Source: Ruminococcus sp.
Lineage (GTDB): Bacteria; Bacillota; Clostridia; Oscillospirales; Ruminococcaceae
Direction of reading: 5' to 3'
DNA length: 55,438 bases
Assembly (NCBI GenBank): GCA_017634275.1
Contig: JAGBNQ010000028.1
Span: 1 to 55,438 of the forward strand
The notes beneath the pieces were generated by a model. That model was not told the DNA's origin and did no database searches. It saw nothing but the letters and a program-made list of their open reading frames with translations. The translations under genes were made by a program, and so were the position numbers. This document shows positions 21,101-28,683 of this stretch, one piece after another. Position 1 is the first letter of the stretch, and each line of letters begins with the position of its first letter.

Positions 21101-21729
21101 GCAAGAGATAGTGTAACTACCGCCGCCGCAATAACACTTACAGCCTTGCCTGCCTTATCGGAAAGCTCTGCGCTGTCATTATTCTTGATAAGAGAGCCGA
21201 AAAGCTTGATAAACACATAAAGCAGCGCCAGCACAAGCACCTTATCAAGGAAATCGACATAGAACTGCCCTATCACCCTGCAAAGAAACAGAGGAACATT
21301 TCTCTCATAAAGGTAATCAATAACGCCGTTGCCCCAGATATTCCCCGTCCTGCCCTTCATAGTAAGCAGATTGAGCGGAACGGAGATGATGACAGACACA
21401 AGCGTTACCATAACGCTTACCGAGATAGTGCCAAAGAGCGTATCAAAGCGCTTTTTTCTTGCACTAAGGCCTACAATAATGCCTATGGCCGCAGAAGTTA
21501 ACGTATAAAAAAGTGCATTGGTATCATTTAGTATACCGTAAAGCCCGTTTCCGATAACACCTACCACCGCGCCGCATACGGGCCCGAAGGCATAGGCTGA
21601 CAGCACAGTGCCGAATGAATCAGCCCACACGGGCAGGTCAAATGTCTCCGACATCACCCTGCCGAAGTAATTGAGCGCTATACATACAAGCATCAGTATC
21701 ACAGCAAAGAGCTTTCTTTTATTGGTCAT
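18166..21729 (-). CDS. ECF-S-like membrane domain / beta-propeller sensor / HD-GYP phosphodiesterase fusion
   Basis: A 1187-residue membrane signalling protein. The ATG at 21729 is chosen over a GTG at 21738 because AGGGG lies 8 nt upstream of it. Residues about 5-185 contain six hydrophobic helices resembling an ECF transporter substrate-binding (S) component, including the AYAFGPVCGAVVGVIGNGLYG segment. A further signal-like helix lies at about 200-222. Residues about 235-870 are repeated WIGT-type Reg_prop blades of a two-component-style beta-propeller, and about 880-970 a Y_Y_Y domain (VGNYTFRLKVLDNNGN). A helix at about 978-1000 and a short coiled coil lead to an HD-GYP domain with HDIGKIG (about 1046), HHERYDGSGY (about 1099) and GVADAFDAMT, all complete. 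It should degrade c-di-GMP in response to an external ligand. Confidence 0.88.
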   Translation of the reverse strand: MTNKRKLFAVILMLVCIALNYFGRVMSETFDLPVWADSFGTVLSAYAFGPVCGAVVGVIGNGLYGILNDTNALFYTLTSAAIGIIVGLSARKKRFDTLFGTISVSVMVTLVSVIISVPLNLLTMKGRTGNIWGNGVIDYLYERNVPLFLCRVIGQFYVDFLDKVLVLALLYVFIKLFGSLIKNNDSAELSDKAGKAVSVIAAAVVTLSLASSLPVSAKQESSDSMPKAAAVSEYDSYIQTVYSKADGLECGEANDIEQTSDGVLWIGTYAGLYRYAGKEFKIEDEYKTVKNVNRLYVDPKDRLWIGTNDNGLAVAKDEKVIATLDEEGGLSSNSVRSVSQTDDGLYYVGTAGSLMILTMDADNKLTVVGELSDVGTGDCVVTSGFNAACVTAGGTLYLMRDKQILDSLNLGDDEHSFACAQFIGDKLYAGMSDNFVRVYDVSGGKLSQTQTLECGDLSYINEIDKGSDGKVFICADNGVGYFDKEGSFFRINTNSFNNSIDNVEVDYQGNIWLTSSRLGLLKMSASVFTDIFTTYGIENSVVNAVERSDGKMYVGTDKGLKILDENSGELIENKLTQMLDGVRIRCIKTDKGGDLWVSSYGKGLVVCSPGGQIKVFDATDGASGNWARVTAMMSDGTVASAGDTGISFIKDLKITGSIGYGDDFTSSAVLCLLEGDDGDLLAGSDGDGIFFLKDGKVTGHITRNEGLSSGVILRLAKSSDGGIFAVTSNGLCYINKSGEIKTLSSFPYSNNFDLWSDGNGKLFVLGSAGIYVVDEQKLIANDKLSYVKLDAKRGLTASITANSWNYCDDEGRLYISCDTGVLMFDMKNYLSNAESFKMKLTTLRLDKDYVSVNSYEPADIARNVNRIELFPEVINYSIEDPTVSYILEGFDKEPTVLSNSELDSITYTNLPVGNYTFRLKVLDNNGNTIDELSFPIRKQKEIYDNSYFSVYMITVAMLAVAWLTWFIVRRQTQRILERQKAQLELAEKQVQMGNETILAIAKTVDAKDGNTSRHSFRVSEYAVMMAKELGWDKKEIENLRNAALLHDIGKIGIPDSILNKPSRLTDDEYKIMKTHVTKGAEILKDFTLIEHVVDGALYHHERYDGSGYNSGLKGEEIPIYGRLIGVADAFDAMTANRVYRKQLDMGYVRNEFAEGRGKQFDPQMVDVLLKLIDNGTIDVEKLYNKKD

Positions 21730-22168
21730 ACTTTGCACCCCTGTTTCTATAATTTATAATATTCATTATTCCTTTTATAGCAGATCGTTAAAAAAACGGG
21801 AAAAACCGCCCCTGATAGAGGCGAAAATTGCTAAAAAGAGCAAAGTAGCTTTTGAAGCATTTCTTTATGTGTATGGAAGTTCTGCTAAACCATTTAGTAA
21901 TGTCTCGATGCCTGAATAATACGAATAACTGTCATACTCGGTATTATTTGGTTCTCCGAGATAATGCTAGCTATCTTCTTTTCATAGCTTTTCTCCATTA
22001 TAAACATACTTTTAAAAAAACAGATGTGGTTGATTGTTTATGAATATTTCCTTTATATTATAACACATTATTTTCATTTTGTACAGAGGAAAATAAACAA
22101 AAAAGAGAAACCGTCATTATCTGCCTTTAGCAAAAAATGCCGATTTCTCAAATAATACTTAGTTAAGC
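21730..22168. other. Intergenic region without a recognised gene
   Basis: About 440 bases upstream of the HD-GYP gene and downstream of the ACT gene. Short open frames exist on the plus strand but have no ribosome site and no recognisable product. An 8-bp inverted repeat AATAATAC/GTATTATT (21915-21922 with 21941-21948) is present. The HD-GYP promoter probably lies here but no convincing -35/-10 pair was found. It could be the remnant of a decayed gene. Confidence 0.4.
22100..22149 (-). terminator. Probable terminator of the ior-paaK operon
   Basis: On the minus strand GAGAAATCG pairs with CGGTTTCTC (22149-22141 with 22113-22105, one G-T pair) around a long loop, followed by TTTTTTG, 20 nt past the ACT gene stop. 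Confidence 0.55.
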
Positions 22169-22600
22169 TCAGATCTTAGCCATATCCTCCTGAGAAAGGA
22201 GCTTAAAGCCGCCCTCTGTAAGGGCTGTTACCGCCTCCTCGTTATTATCGACACGAAGAATAAGGCAGGCATTATTTTCCGAGGGGTTAAGGAAAGCCGA
22301 ATACATATACTCAACGCTTATATTAGCCTTATAAAGAGTATCCATTATTCCCGAAAGGCCGCCCGGCTTATCCTCGGCAATTACCGCAAGAACATTTGAC
22401 TCGGTAACTACCGCATCTTCCTTAAGGCACTGCTTTGCCTTGTCGATATCGCTCACAATCAGCCTTAAGATACCGAAATCCTTAGTATCCGCTACCGATA
22501 TAGCTCTGATATTAACACCGCTTTTTGCAAGAATGCCCGTAAGCGCCGAAAGTCTTCCGGGCTTATTCTGCGCAAAGACCGATAACTGCTTTACTGTCAT
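22169..22600 (-). CDS. Tandem ACT-domain protein
   Basis: A 143-residue cytoplasmic protein made of two ACT domains (about 3-70 and 71-140), each with the beta-alpha-beta-beta-alpha-beta pattern and a conserved glycine/proline turn (QNKPGRLSALTGIL; EDKPGGLSGIMDTL). ACT domains bind amino acids and regulate enzymes. Stand-alone proteins of this form are regularly encoded beside phenylacetate-CoA ligase and indolepyruvate oxidoreductase, as here, and likely sense an aromatic amino acid. Last gene of the operon, 15 nt after paaK, with a good AAAAGGGGG site. Confidence 0.9.
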   Translation of the reverse strand: MTVKQLSVFAQNKPGRLSALTGILAKSGVNIRAISVADTKDFGILRLIVSDIDKAKQCLKEDAVVTESNVLAVIAEDKPGGLSGIMDTLYKANISVEYMYSAFLNPSENNACLILRVDNNEEAVTALTEGGFKLLSQEDMAKI

Positions 22601-22615
22601 AATAAATACCCCCTT

Positions 22616-23923
22616 TTACACAAGCTTTCTCTTATCTATTACTCTTACAGCCTTGCCCTCCGAGCGCGGGATAGACTTAGGCTCAACAAGGCTTATCTTA
22701 GCCTTTATGCCGAGAATCTGAACGATATCGGCAGAGAGTTTCTTTTCAAGCGCCTCGATACTCTTGATAGTGTCATCAAACATTCCGTCAGAAAGCTCTA
22801 CCTTTATCTCAAAGGTGTCTGTAGTGCCAACTCTGTCAACAACTATCTGATAGTTAGGTGTAGCGCCGAAGTCCTTAAGCAGAACTGTTTCTATCTGTGA
22901 CGGGAATACGTTAACGCCCTTGATTATGAGCATATCGTCAGATCTGCCCATAGGCTTGCACATCTTGACAAGCGTTCTGCCGCACTTGCACTTTTCTCTG
23001 GTAAGCACGCAGATATCCCTTGTTCTGTAGCGAAGAAGGGGAAAAGCCTCTTTGGTTATGCTTGTAAAAACAAGCTCACCCTTTGAGCCCTCGGGCAGCA
23101 CCTCGCCCGTATCGGGGTCGATTATCTCGGCAATAAAGTTATCCTCATTTATATGCATACCCGTCTGGCATTCGCACTCAAACGCCACTCCGGGACCTGA
23201 TGTTTCGGTAAGGCCGTAGATATCGTATGCCTTTATACCCAGGCTCTTTTCTATCGACTTTCTCATTTCCTCAGTCCACGGCTCTGCACCGAAGATACCT
23301 GCCTTAAGCGGTATCTGCTCGGGGGTCAGCCCCATTTCCTCGGCAGTTTCACCGATATATGCCGCATAAGAGGGTGTGCAGCAAAGTATAGTGGAGTTTA
23401 AGTCCATCATAAACTGTATCTGTCTTTCGGTATTTCCCGACGACATAGGAAGTGTAAGGCAGCCTACCTTATGCGAGCCGCCGTGCAGCCCTGCACCGCC
23501 CGTAAAAAGCCCGTAGCCGTATGCTACCTGACAAACATCGTCCTTTGTGCCGCCTGCTGCGGTGATAGCACGGGCAACGCAGTCCTCCCACATATCAACG
23601 TCATTCTGTGTGTAGAATGCCACAACTCTCTTGCCCGTAGTTCCGCTTGTGGACTGTATCCTTACGCACTCGGAGAGCGGCTTTGCAAGCAGCCCGTAGG
23701 GGTAAGCATCTCTAAGGTCTGCCTTTGATAAGAAGGGCAGCTTGTGAAGGTCATCAACACCCTTGATATCATCGGGGGTAACGCCCTTTTCGTCCATAAG
23801 CTTTTTGTAATACTCCACGTTTTCATAAACGTGCCTGACCTGAGCTACAAGTCTTTCGCTTTGCAGCGCTTTCATCGACTCGTAGTCCATAGTCTCGATC
23901 TTCTCGTTCCAATACCTTGCCAA
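22616..23923 (-). CDS. paaK: Phenylacetate-CoA ligase
   Basis: A 435-residue cytoplasmic acyl-adenylate-forming ligase that makes aryl-acetyl-CoA from the aryl acetate, ATP and CoA. The phosphate-binding loop is QSTSGTTGKRVVAFYT (about 91-106), the second adenylate motif YGLTETSGPG (about 236-245), followed by the C-terminal domain with RSDDMLIIKGVNVFPSQIE (about 327-345), the hallmark of the PaaK family. Length is standard. Placed directly after iorB: indolepyruvate/phenylpyruvate oxidoreductase yields aryl-acetyl-CoA, and PaaK interconverts it with the free acid. In rumen ruminococci phenylacetate is used reductively to build aromatic amino acids, so the pathway may run in that direction. 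Start preceded by AGGAGGTTTG. Confidence 0.93.
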   Translation of the reverse strand: MARYWNEKIETMDYESMKALQSERLVAQVRHVYENVEYYKKLMDEKGVTPDDIKGVDDLHKLPFLSKADLRDAYPYGLLAKPLSECVRIQSTSGTTGKRVVAFYTQNDVDMWEDCVARAITAAGGTKDDVCQVAYGYGLFTGGAGLHGGSHKVGCLTLPMSSGNTERQIQFMMDLNSTILCCTPSYAAYIGETAEEMGLTPEQIPLKAGIFGAEPWTEEMRKSIEKSLGIKAYDIYGLTETSGPGVAFECECQTGMHINEDNFIAEIIDPDTGEVLPEGSKGELVFTSITKEAFPLLRYRTRDICVLTREKCKCGRTLVKMCKPMGRSDDMLIIKGVNVFPSQIETVLLKDFGATPNYQIVVDRVGTTDTFEIKVELSDGMFDDTIKSIEALEKKLSADIVQILGIKAKISLVEPKSIPRSEGKAVRVIDKRKLV

Positions 23924-23992
23924 TTTTCAAACCTCCTGTTTTAATAGATATATACTAAGTCTTATTGCAGGATATGTAGTAAGACCAAATAT

Positions 23993-24571
23993 TTATACAG
24001 CCGCCTGTGCGCCCAGAGCAAAGGCCTTCTTATTAAGCTCTAAGAATTTTGCAGGCACGCAGGCCTCAAGTGCCGACTGCCATACGCTTTCATCAAAGTC
24101 CATTTTCTTGGACACTACGCCCATAAGCACAACGTTGGATGCCTTTGATGTTCCTGCCTGCTCGGCAAGGGTAAGCGCATCAACTGCGGTCACATCTATT
24201 CCCTTGGCTGTCAGCTTGCCGATAATATCCTCGGGGTAAACAGCCGCACCCGTGATAACGGGCATAGGGTCGATAGACTGAGTTGAGGTAACGATATGGC
24301 CGCCCTTTTTGAGAAACTCGACATACCTTGCCGCCTCTAACTGTTCAAAGCTGATAATTATATCAGCCTCGCCCTTCTGAACCACGGGAGAATACACCTT
24401 GTCGCCGTACTTTACATAAGTAACGACCGAGCCGCCGCGCTGGCTCATTCCGTGTACCTCAGAGAGCTTTACATCATAACCCTGACTGAGCAGGACGTTT
24501 CCTATTATTCGGCTCGCAAGCAGTGAACCCTGACCGCCTACGCCGACTATCATTATTGATTTAGTTTCCAT
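23993..24571 (-). CDS. iorB: Indolepyruvate:ferredoxin oxidoreductase, beta subunit
   Basis: A 192-residue cytoplasmic subunit, equivalent to the gamma domain of pyruvate:ferredoxin oxidoreductases. The glycine-rich start IMIVGVGGQGSLLASRIIGN (about 6-25) and HGMSQRGGSV (about 40-49) are diagnostic. With IorA it oxidatively decarboxylates aryl pyruvates to aryl-acetyl-CoA with ferredoxin as electron carrier, or the reverse. Normally iorB directly follows iorA; here the two are separated by about 1.0 kb holding three small membrane-protein genes. The ATG has AAGGAG at 9 nt. It is followed 69 nt later by paaK. Confidence 0.93.
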   Translation of the reverse strand: METKSIMIVGVGGQGSLLASRIIGNVLLSQGYDVKLSEVHGMSQRGGSVVTYVKYGDKVYSPVVQKGEADIIISFEQLEAARYVEFLKKGGHIVTSTQSIDPMPVITGAAVYPEDIIGKLTAKGIDVTAVDALTLAEQAGTSKASNVVLMGVVSKKMDFDESVWQSALEACVPAKFLELNKKAFALGAQAAV

Positions 24572-24614
24572 TTATCACAACTCCTTAGTTAATTGTTGTA
24601 TCAACAAATAAGTA

Positions 24615-25055
24615 TCAATTGTCTATGATACCCAGCTTGAAAAGCATATAGAATCCGCCGCCTATGGTGAACAGATAGCCAAGTGCGAGGTCTTTATAGA
24701 AAGAACTCTTTTCTCCCAGTGTTTCAAGCAGATCTATTATCTTGCCATAACAATCTCCGAACGACATTGTGCCGTCAAGCTTATTATAAAGCCAAAGACC
24801 ATAGCTTATCCTTGTAGAAAAATACACCGCTGCGATAAGGAGCACACAGCATATCACAAATCCACCGATGCTCATACCATTTCCGAACAGATAGTATCCG
24901 CCGATAACACCAACGCACATAGCGATGCCGCATATAAATGCCATCTTCCCGAAATAGCCCAGCAGACACCACAGACCCATTGCGAGTACTGCTCCGATAA
25001 ACGCACCTATAATGCCCAAAGCCATTTTGTCGTCTTTATCAAATTCAAAATCCAC
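24615..25055 (-). CDS. Small multi-pass membrane protein inside the ior operon
   Basis: A 146-residue protein from the GTG at 25055, which has AAGGAG 9 nt upstream and does not overlap the previous gene; a longer reading from the ATG at 25082 would overlap it by 14 nt and has no site. Four hydrophobic helices are visible (about 11-28, 31-52, 55-77 and 122-141), with an acidic N-terminus (MDFEFDKDDK) and a soluble loop between helices 3 and 4. I do not recognise the family. It sits between the 85-residue membrane protein and iorB on the same transcript, so a role with the oxidoreductase or with uptake of its substrates is possible but only inferred from position. Confidence 0.6.
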   Translation of the reverse strand: MDFEFDKDDKMALGIIGAFIGAVLAMGLWCLLGYFGKMAFICGIAMCVGVIGGYYLFGNGMSIGGFVICCVLLIAAVYFSTRISYGLWLYNKLDGTMSFGDCYGKIIDLLETLGEKSSFYKDLALGYLFTIGGGFYMLFKLGIIDN

Positions 25056-25068
25056 CTTGTTTTTCTCC

Positions 25069-25326
25069 TTAAGAGTTATCATTTTGTCTGAATTTTTTTA
25101 TTTCGTCGTTTTCCTTTTTATCCCTGTATCTTGCATACACGATAACAGCCGATATAATTATCATCAGACTTACCGGCGATGTGATAAGAAGTGACGTAAA
25201 CACTTGTGCATAGTCGATGCCCGGCTCCTCTGTCGCTCTTGCAGCGCTTATAAAACAAGCCATGATAAGTATCATCTGCAATATCAAAAGTAAAACAAAC
25301 ATACATAAATAAAAATTCTTTTTCAC
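25069..25326 (-). CDS. Two-helix small membrane protein, copy 2
   Basis: An 85-residue protein with a GTG start at 25326 (GGAG 9 nt upstream). It has two hydrophobic helices (about 5-28 and 43-64) joined by a polar loop and ends in a charged tail. It is clearly related to the protein encoded just upstream: both start MKK, and both share a SL-x-x-x-P-x-S segment entering helix 2 followed by a basic K/R-x-(K/R)-D exit. The ribosome site and start region lie in a 23-nt sequence repeated in front of the other copy. Function unknown. Confidence 0.6.
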   Translation of the reverse strand: MKKNFYLCMFVLLLILQMILIMACFISAARATEEPGIDYAQVFTSLLITSPVSLMIIISAVIVYARYRDKKENDEIKKFRQNDNS

Positions 25327-25340
25327 TGCTTTATTCTCCG
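25318..25340. repeat. 23-nt direct repeat, copy A (other copy 25589-25611)
   Basis: The 23 bases at 25318-25340 recur at 25589-25611 with a single mismatch, at the first base of the start codon (GTG versus TTG). Each copy spans the end of one gene (codons for Gly-Glu-stop), the GGAG ribosome site and the start of the next gene. Spacing is 271 bases, exactly one small gene. Confidence 0.85.
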
Positions 25341-25597
25341 GTTTTATCTTTGCTGTTAGTGTTTTTGATCAGTCTTAGGCTTTGTATTTTTTTATTATCT
25401 ATCGAATCTTTAAGCTTTATAAAAGACAAAACCGCAACAACTATCAGTATTATGCTTGCAGGAATTGATTCTATAAGTGAGCGTGCGATATCACCAGTAG
25501 TTATTTCATTACGAAAGCCTTGCCAAAATGCCAGTCTGATGATACCATATTCCAGCATAACACAAATAATAAAAACAAATAAATACCGCTTTTTCAA
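25331..25597 (-). CDS. Two-helix small membrane protein, copy 1
   Basis: An 88-residue protein from a TTG at 25597, chosen because the sequence GGAGAATAAAGCA-TTG is the same as the GGAGAATAAAGCA-GTG in front of the next gene, and because the alternative ATG at 25618 lies within the end of iorA with no site. Two helices (about 5-24 and 43-62) flank a polar loop (TTGDIARSLIESIP). The stop is followed by 4 nt before the paralogue's start. Not a family I recognise; the pair looks like a tandem duplication. Confidence 0.55.
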   Translation of the reverse strand: MKKRYLFVFIICVMLEYGIIRLAFWQGFRNEITTGDIARSLIESIPASIILIVVAVLSFIKLKDSIDNKKIQSLRLIKNTNSKDKTGE

Positions 25598-25611
25598 TGC
25601 TTTATTCTCCG
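25589..25611. repeat. 23-nt direct repeat, copy B (other copy 25318-25340)
   Basis: The partner of 25318-25340. This copy covers the last codons of iorA, so the repeat joins the iorA 3' end to the first small membrane-protein gene. Confidence 0.85.
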
Positions 25612-27329
25612 ATAGCACCGAGCTTGCACATTTCCTTGCAGATTCCGCAGCCTACGCAAAGGGTATGGTCTATCTCCATTTTACCGTTATGTATGCTTAT
25701 TGCAGGGCAGCCTATCTTCAGGCACTGCTTGCAGCCTACGCACTTTTCCTTATCGCATTTGAGCGGAGGGTTGTGCTTGACGTATTTGAGCAGCGCGCAG
25801 GGTCTTCTTGAAATAACTACTGAAGGGCCGTCCTTTTCAAGCTCTTCCTTGATTATCTTCTCTGTTTCTGCCATATTGTAGGGGTCTGCTACCCTTACGC
25901 TCTTTATGCCGATAGCGTGACAAAGCTCCTCTAAATTAACAGCCGCGGCAGGGTCGCCCTTTAGGTTCTTGCCTGTTGTCGGGTTCTGCTGATGGCCCGT
26001 CATACCCGTGATAGAGTTATCAAGTATTATCGTTACTGTATTTGATGCGTTGTAAGCTACATTCACAAGCCCTGTCATACCGCTGTGCATAAATGTCGAG
26101 TCACCTATAACAGCAACGCTCTTTTTCTCGCTCTGCTCACCGCGAACCTTGTTATATCCGTGAAGTGCCGAGATAGATGCGCCCATGCAGATAGTAGTAT
26201 CCATAGCGCAAAGCGGTGCGGCAGCGCCGAGAGTATAGCACCCTATATCGCCCGAAACATAAACGCCGAGCTTAGAGAGGCAGTAGAAAAGGCCTCTGTG
26301 CGGGCAGCCTGCACACATAGCAGGCGGACGGGGCGGAACCGGCTCATCAAAGGTCATGACCTCTGCCTTCTCGCCGAGTATCTTCTCACGAACGCCCGAC
26401 TGGAATATCTCGCCGCACATTCCGAAAAGCTCCTTGCCTATTACCTCGATGCCGAGCGATTTGCAATGGTTCTCGATTATCGGGTCAAGCTCCTCTATAA
26501 CATAGAGCTTATCTACCTTAGCCGCAAAATCCTTTATAATCTTTGTAGGCATAGGAACGACGATACCGAGCTTTAAGTAGCTCGCCTTGTCGCCAAGTGC
26601 CTCCTTAGCGTACTGATAGCAAATTCCGCTTGTGATAACGCCTATTTTTGTATCGTTTATCTCTACCCTATTGAGCGGCGAGGTTTCACTAAACTCCGCA
26701 AGCCTTGCGAGCTTGTCCTCAACTATCGGGTGACGCTTGATAGCGTTGCCGGGCATCATGACAAATTTGCCTATATCCTTTTTGTATTCCTTAAGCCCGA
26801 TATCTGCCCTGTCGCAAAGCTCAACTATCGACTGAGAATGTGCAACTCTTGTAGTCATTCTAACGATAACGGGTGTATCGAACTGCTCTGAAAGCTCAAA
26901 AGCCGCCTTTGTGAAATCCTTGCACTCCTGCGAATCGGAGGGCTCTACCATGCACACCTTTGATGCGATAGCGTGATGACGTGAATCCTGCTCATTCTGA
27001 GAGGAATGCATTCCGGGGTCATCGGCAACACATATTACCATACCTGCATTAACGCCCGTATAGCCTGCTGTGTAGAGCGGATCTGCCGCAACGTTTAAGC
27101 CGACGTGTTTCATTCCGCAAAAGCTCCTCGCACCTGCGATAGACGCACCGAGAGCCGCCTCCATAGCAACCTTTTCGTTGGGTGCCCACTCTGCGTACAT
27201 CTCATCATATTTTGCTGCCTCCTCAGTGACCTCTGTAGAAGGCGTACCCGGGTAGGAGGATACAAATGTGCAGCCTGCCTCATAAAGACCTCTTGCAAAG
27301 GCTGCATTTCCAAGCATAAGCTTGTTCAT
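25602..27329 (-). CDS. iorA: Indolepyruvate:ferredoxin oxidoreductase, alpha subunit
   Basis: A 575-residue cytoplasmic subunit carrying thiamine diphosphate and two [4Fe-4S] clusters. The pyrimidine-binding domain is at the N-terminus (GLYEAGCTFVSSYPGTPSTE, about 14-33), the central domain follows, the TPP-binding domain contains MCAGCPHRGL, GDIGCYTLG and GDSTFMHSG (about 335-420), and the C-terminal ferredoxin domain has CVGCKQCLKIGCP and CVGCGICKEMC (about 532-568). It cleaves indolepyruvate, phenylpyruvate and related 2-oxoacids to the aryl-acetyl-CoA. Length matches the family. First gene of the operon, transcribed from a promoter at 27410-27438 with a 73-nt leader that contains a small CGGCG/CGCCG hairpin. 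Confidence 0.95.
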   Translation of the reverse strand: MNKLMLGNAAFARGLYEAGCTFVSSYPGTPSTEVTEEAAKYDEMYAEWAPNEKVAMEAALGASIAGARSFCGMKHVGLNVAADPLYTAGYTGVNAGMVICVADDPGMHSSQNEQDSRHHAIASKVCMVEPSDSQECKDFTKAAFELSEQFDTPVIVRMTTRVAHSQSIVELCDRADIGLKEYKKDIGKFVMMPGNAIKRHPIVEDKLARLAEFSETSPLNRVEINDTKIGVITSGICYQYAKEALGDKASYLKLGIVVPMPTKIIKDFAAKVDKLYVIEELDPIIENHCKSLGIEVIGKELFGMCGEIFQSGVREKILGEKAEVMTFDEPVPPRPPAMCAGCPHRGLFYCLSKLGVYVSGDIGCYTLGAAAPLCAMDTTICMGASISALHGYNKVRGEQSEKKSVAVIGDSTFMHSGMTGLVNVAYNASNTVTIILDNSITGMTGHQQNPTTGKNLKGDPAAAVNLEELCHAIGIKSVRVADPYNMAETEKIIKEELEKDGPSVVISRRPCALLKYVKHNPPLKCDKEKCVGCKQCLKIGCPAISIHNGKMEIDHTLCVGCGICKEMCKLGAIGE

Positions 27330-27409
27330 AAACTGATTACCTCACTTTCATCGGCGAAAAACGCCGCAAAAATATAATATTCCTCGTAAAATAATTTACA
27401 TACAAGTCA

Positions 27410-27438
27410 ATTATATCACAAATTGCAGAAAAAAGCAA
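27410..27438 (-). promoter_or_regulatory. Promoter of the iorA operon
   Basis: Minus strand TTGCTT (27438-27433), 17-nt spacer, TATAAT (27415-27410) with TGTGA before it. Start near 27402. Confidence 0.65.
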
Positions 27439-27541
27439 TATATTTTTGCAAAAACATTTATGTTAAAAAGTGTATCAAAATATCCATGCAGGGAAAAATA
27501 ATTGTAAAATTTCTATCTTTGCTCTTGTAACGGAGGTAAAT

Positions 27542-28660
27542 ATGTTGTATAATAAACTATATAAACGCTTTAGCTCGGCAGATCCCGTGATGTTGCTTTG
27601 CGCGTTCTTTTTGTGCGGTGTGTCGCTTTATTCGCTTTATATGCTTAGCATAAATAACGGCGCACACTCGCTCACCTACGGCTTTTCGTTAAGCAGCGCG
27701 TTAATGCAGGCGGTATCCGTCCTTGTCGGGGTGGCTGTCTTTTTAACGATACTGCTAATGGGTGCGCGTTTTATAAAAAGGCTGTCACCGTATATTTTTG
27801 CAATAAGCTTAGCTCTTTGCGCGCTTACCCTTACCCCTCTCGGCATAACCGTTGATGATGACAGAGCGTGGCTCAGGGTGTCGGGGATATCCGTTCAGCC
27901 GTCAGAGCTTTTAAAGGTCGGTTTTATAATGTGCGCGGCCTTTGTTTTGTCATCGGGCTTTGGCAGGGTAAAGAAATATCTGCTCTTTGCTCTTTGCGCA
28001 CTCCCCTCCCTTGCGGTCATTTTCCTGCAAAGGGATATGGGAACGCTTTTGATTTTTTCGCTTATCATTCTCGGAATGCTCTTTTGCGCAGGAACGAGCA
28101 AGCGGATATGGGCTTTTCTTATTATCCTCTCCCCTGCGATAGGGTATATCGGGTGGCGCTTTGTTTTAAATAACGCACAGCGGCTGAGGATAATGACTGC
28201 TGCCAACCCCTCGCTTGACCCGTATGGTGTCGGCTATCAGCAGTTAAGTGCTAAAAATGCAATAGCAAGCGGCGGCTTTACGGGAAGGCTTTTTGAGGAC
28301 AGGGGCTCGTTTTTGTTCGTATCCTCGGCGCATAATGATTTTATTCTCTCTTTTATCGCCCAGCTTTTCGGGACCTTGGGCATATTTTTAGTATGCCTCT
28401 CCTTAAGCCTGCTGATAATAAGGGCAGCCCCGAGAAGGAATGACAGCGGTTATATCTACTATTTAAAAGCAGGAGCATTTATAAGCCTTGCATCGCAGGC
28501 GGTCATTAATTCCGCTATGAATCTGTCGCTTTTCCCCGTGATAGGGATAACCCTCCCCTTTGTTTCGGCAGGAGGAACGGCTATGATATCTTCCTTTGCT
28601 ATGCTTGGGCTGATATCGCTTTATGATGAAGAAAACTCTAACCCGAAAGGGGTCATATAA
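27542..28660 (+). CDS. FtsW/RodA/SpoVE-family SEDS protein
   Basis: A 372-residue polytopic membrane protein from the ATG at 27542, which has GGAGG 5-6 nt upstream; an upstream in-frame ATG at 27470 adds 24 residues without a site. About ten membrane helices. SEDS hallmarks are visible: the DDDRAWLRVSGISVQPSELLK segment after helix 3-4, FLQRDMGTLLIF in the middle, and SSAHNDFILSFIAQLFG in the large extracellular loop, with the conserved AHNDFI. SEDS proteins polymerise lipid II glycan strands with a partner class B PBP. No PBP gene is nearby. RodA, FtsW and SpoVE cannot be told apart safely here; it heads an operon with galactokinase. Confidence 0.85.
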   Translation: MLYNKLYKRFSSADPVMLLCAFFLCGVSLYSLYMLSINNGAHSLTYGFSLSSALMQAVSVLVGVAVFLTILLMGARFIKRLSPYIFAISLALCALTLTPLGITVDDDRAWLRVSGISVQPSELLKVGFIMCAAFVLSSGFGRVKKYLLFALCALPSLAVIFLQRDMGTLLIFSLIILGMLFCAGTSKRIWAFLIILSPAIGYIGWRFVLNNAQRLRIMTAANPSLDPYGVGYQQLSAKNAIASGGFTGRLFEDRGSFLFVSSAHNDFILSFIAQLFGTLGIFLVCLSLSLLIIRAAPRRNDSGYIYYLKAGAFISLASQAVINSAMNLSLFPVIGITLPFVSAGGTAMISSFAMLGLISLYDEENSNPKGVI

Positions 28661-28683
28661 CAGAAAATAAGGAGGAAGTAAAA

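Noticed and set aside
21671-22043. Two short plus-strand frames upstream of the HD-GYP gene
   Set aside because: Neither has a ribosome site or a promoter; I considered a decayed gene or mobile element remnant but could not match any motif.
22616-23923. Search for a riboswitch or T-box before the ior, lacZ, metF and iorA transcripts
   Set aside because: Leaders that can be placed from the promoters are only about 40-95 nt and show no T-box, SAM or similar core; metF's leader lies outside the window.
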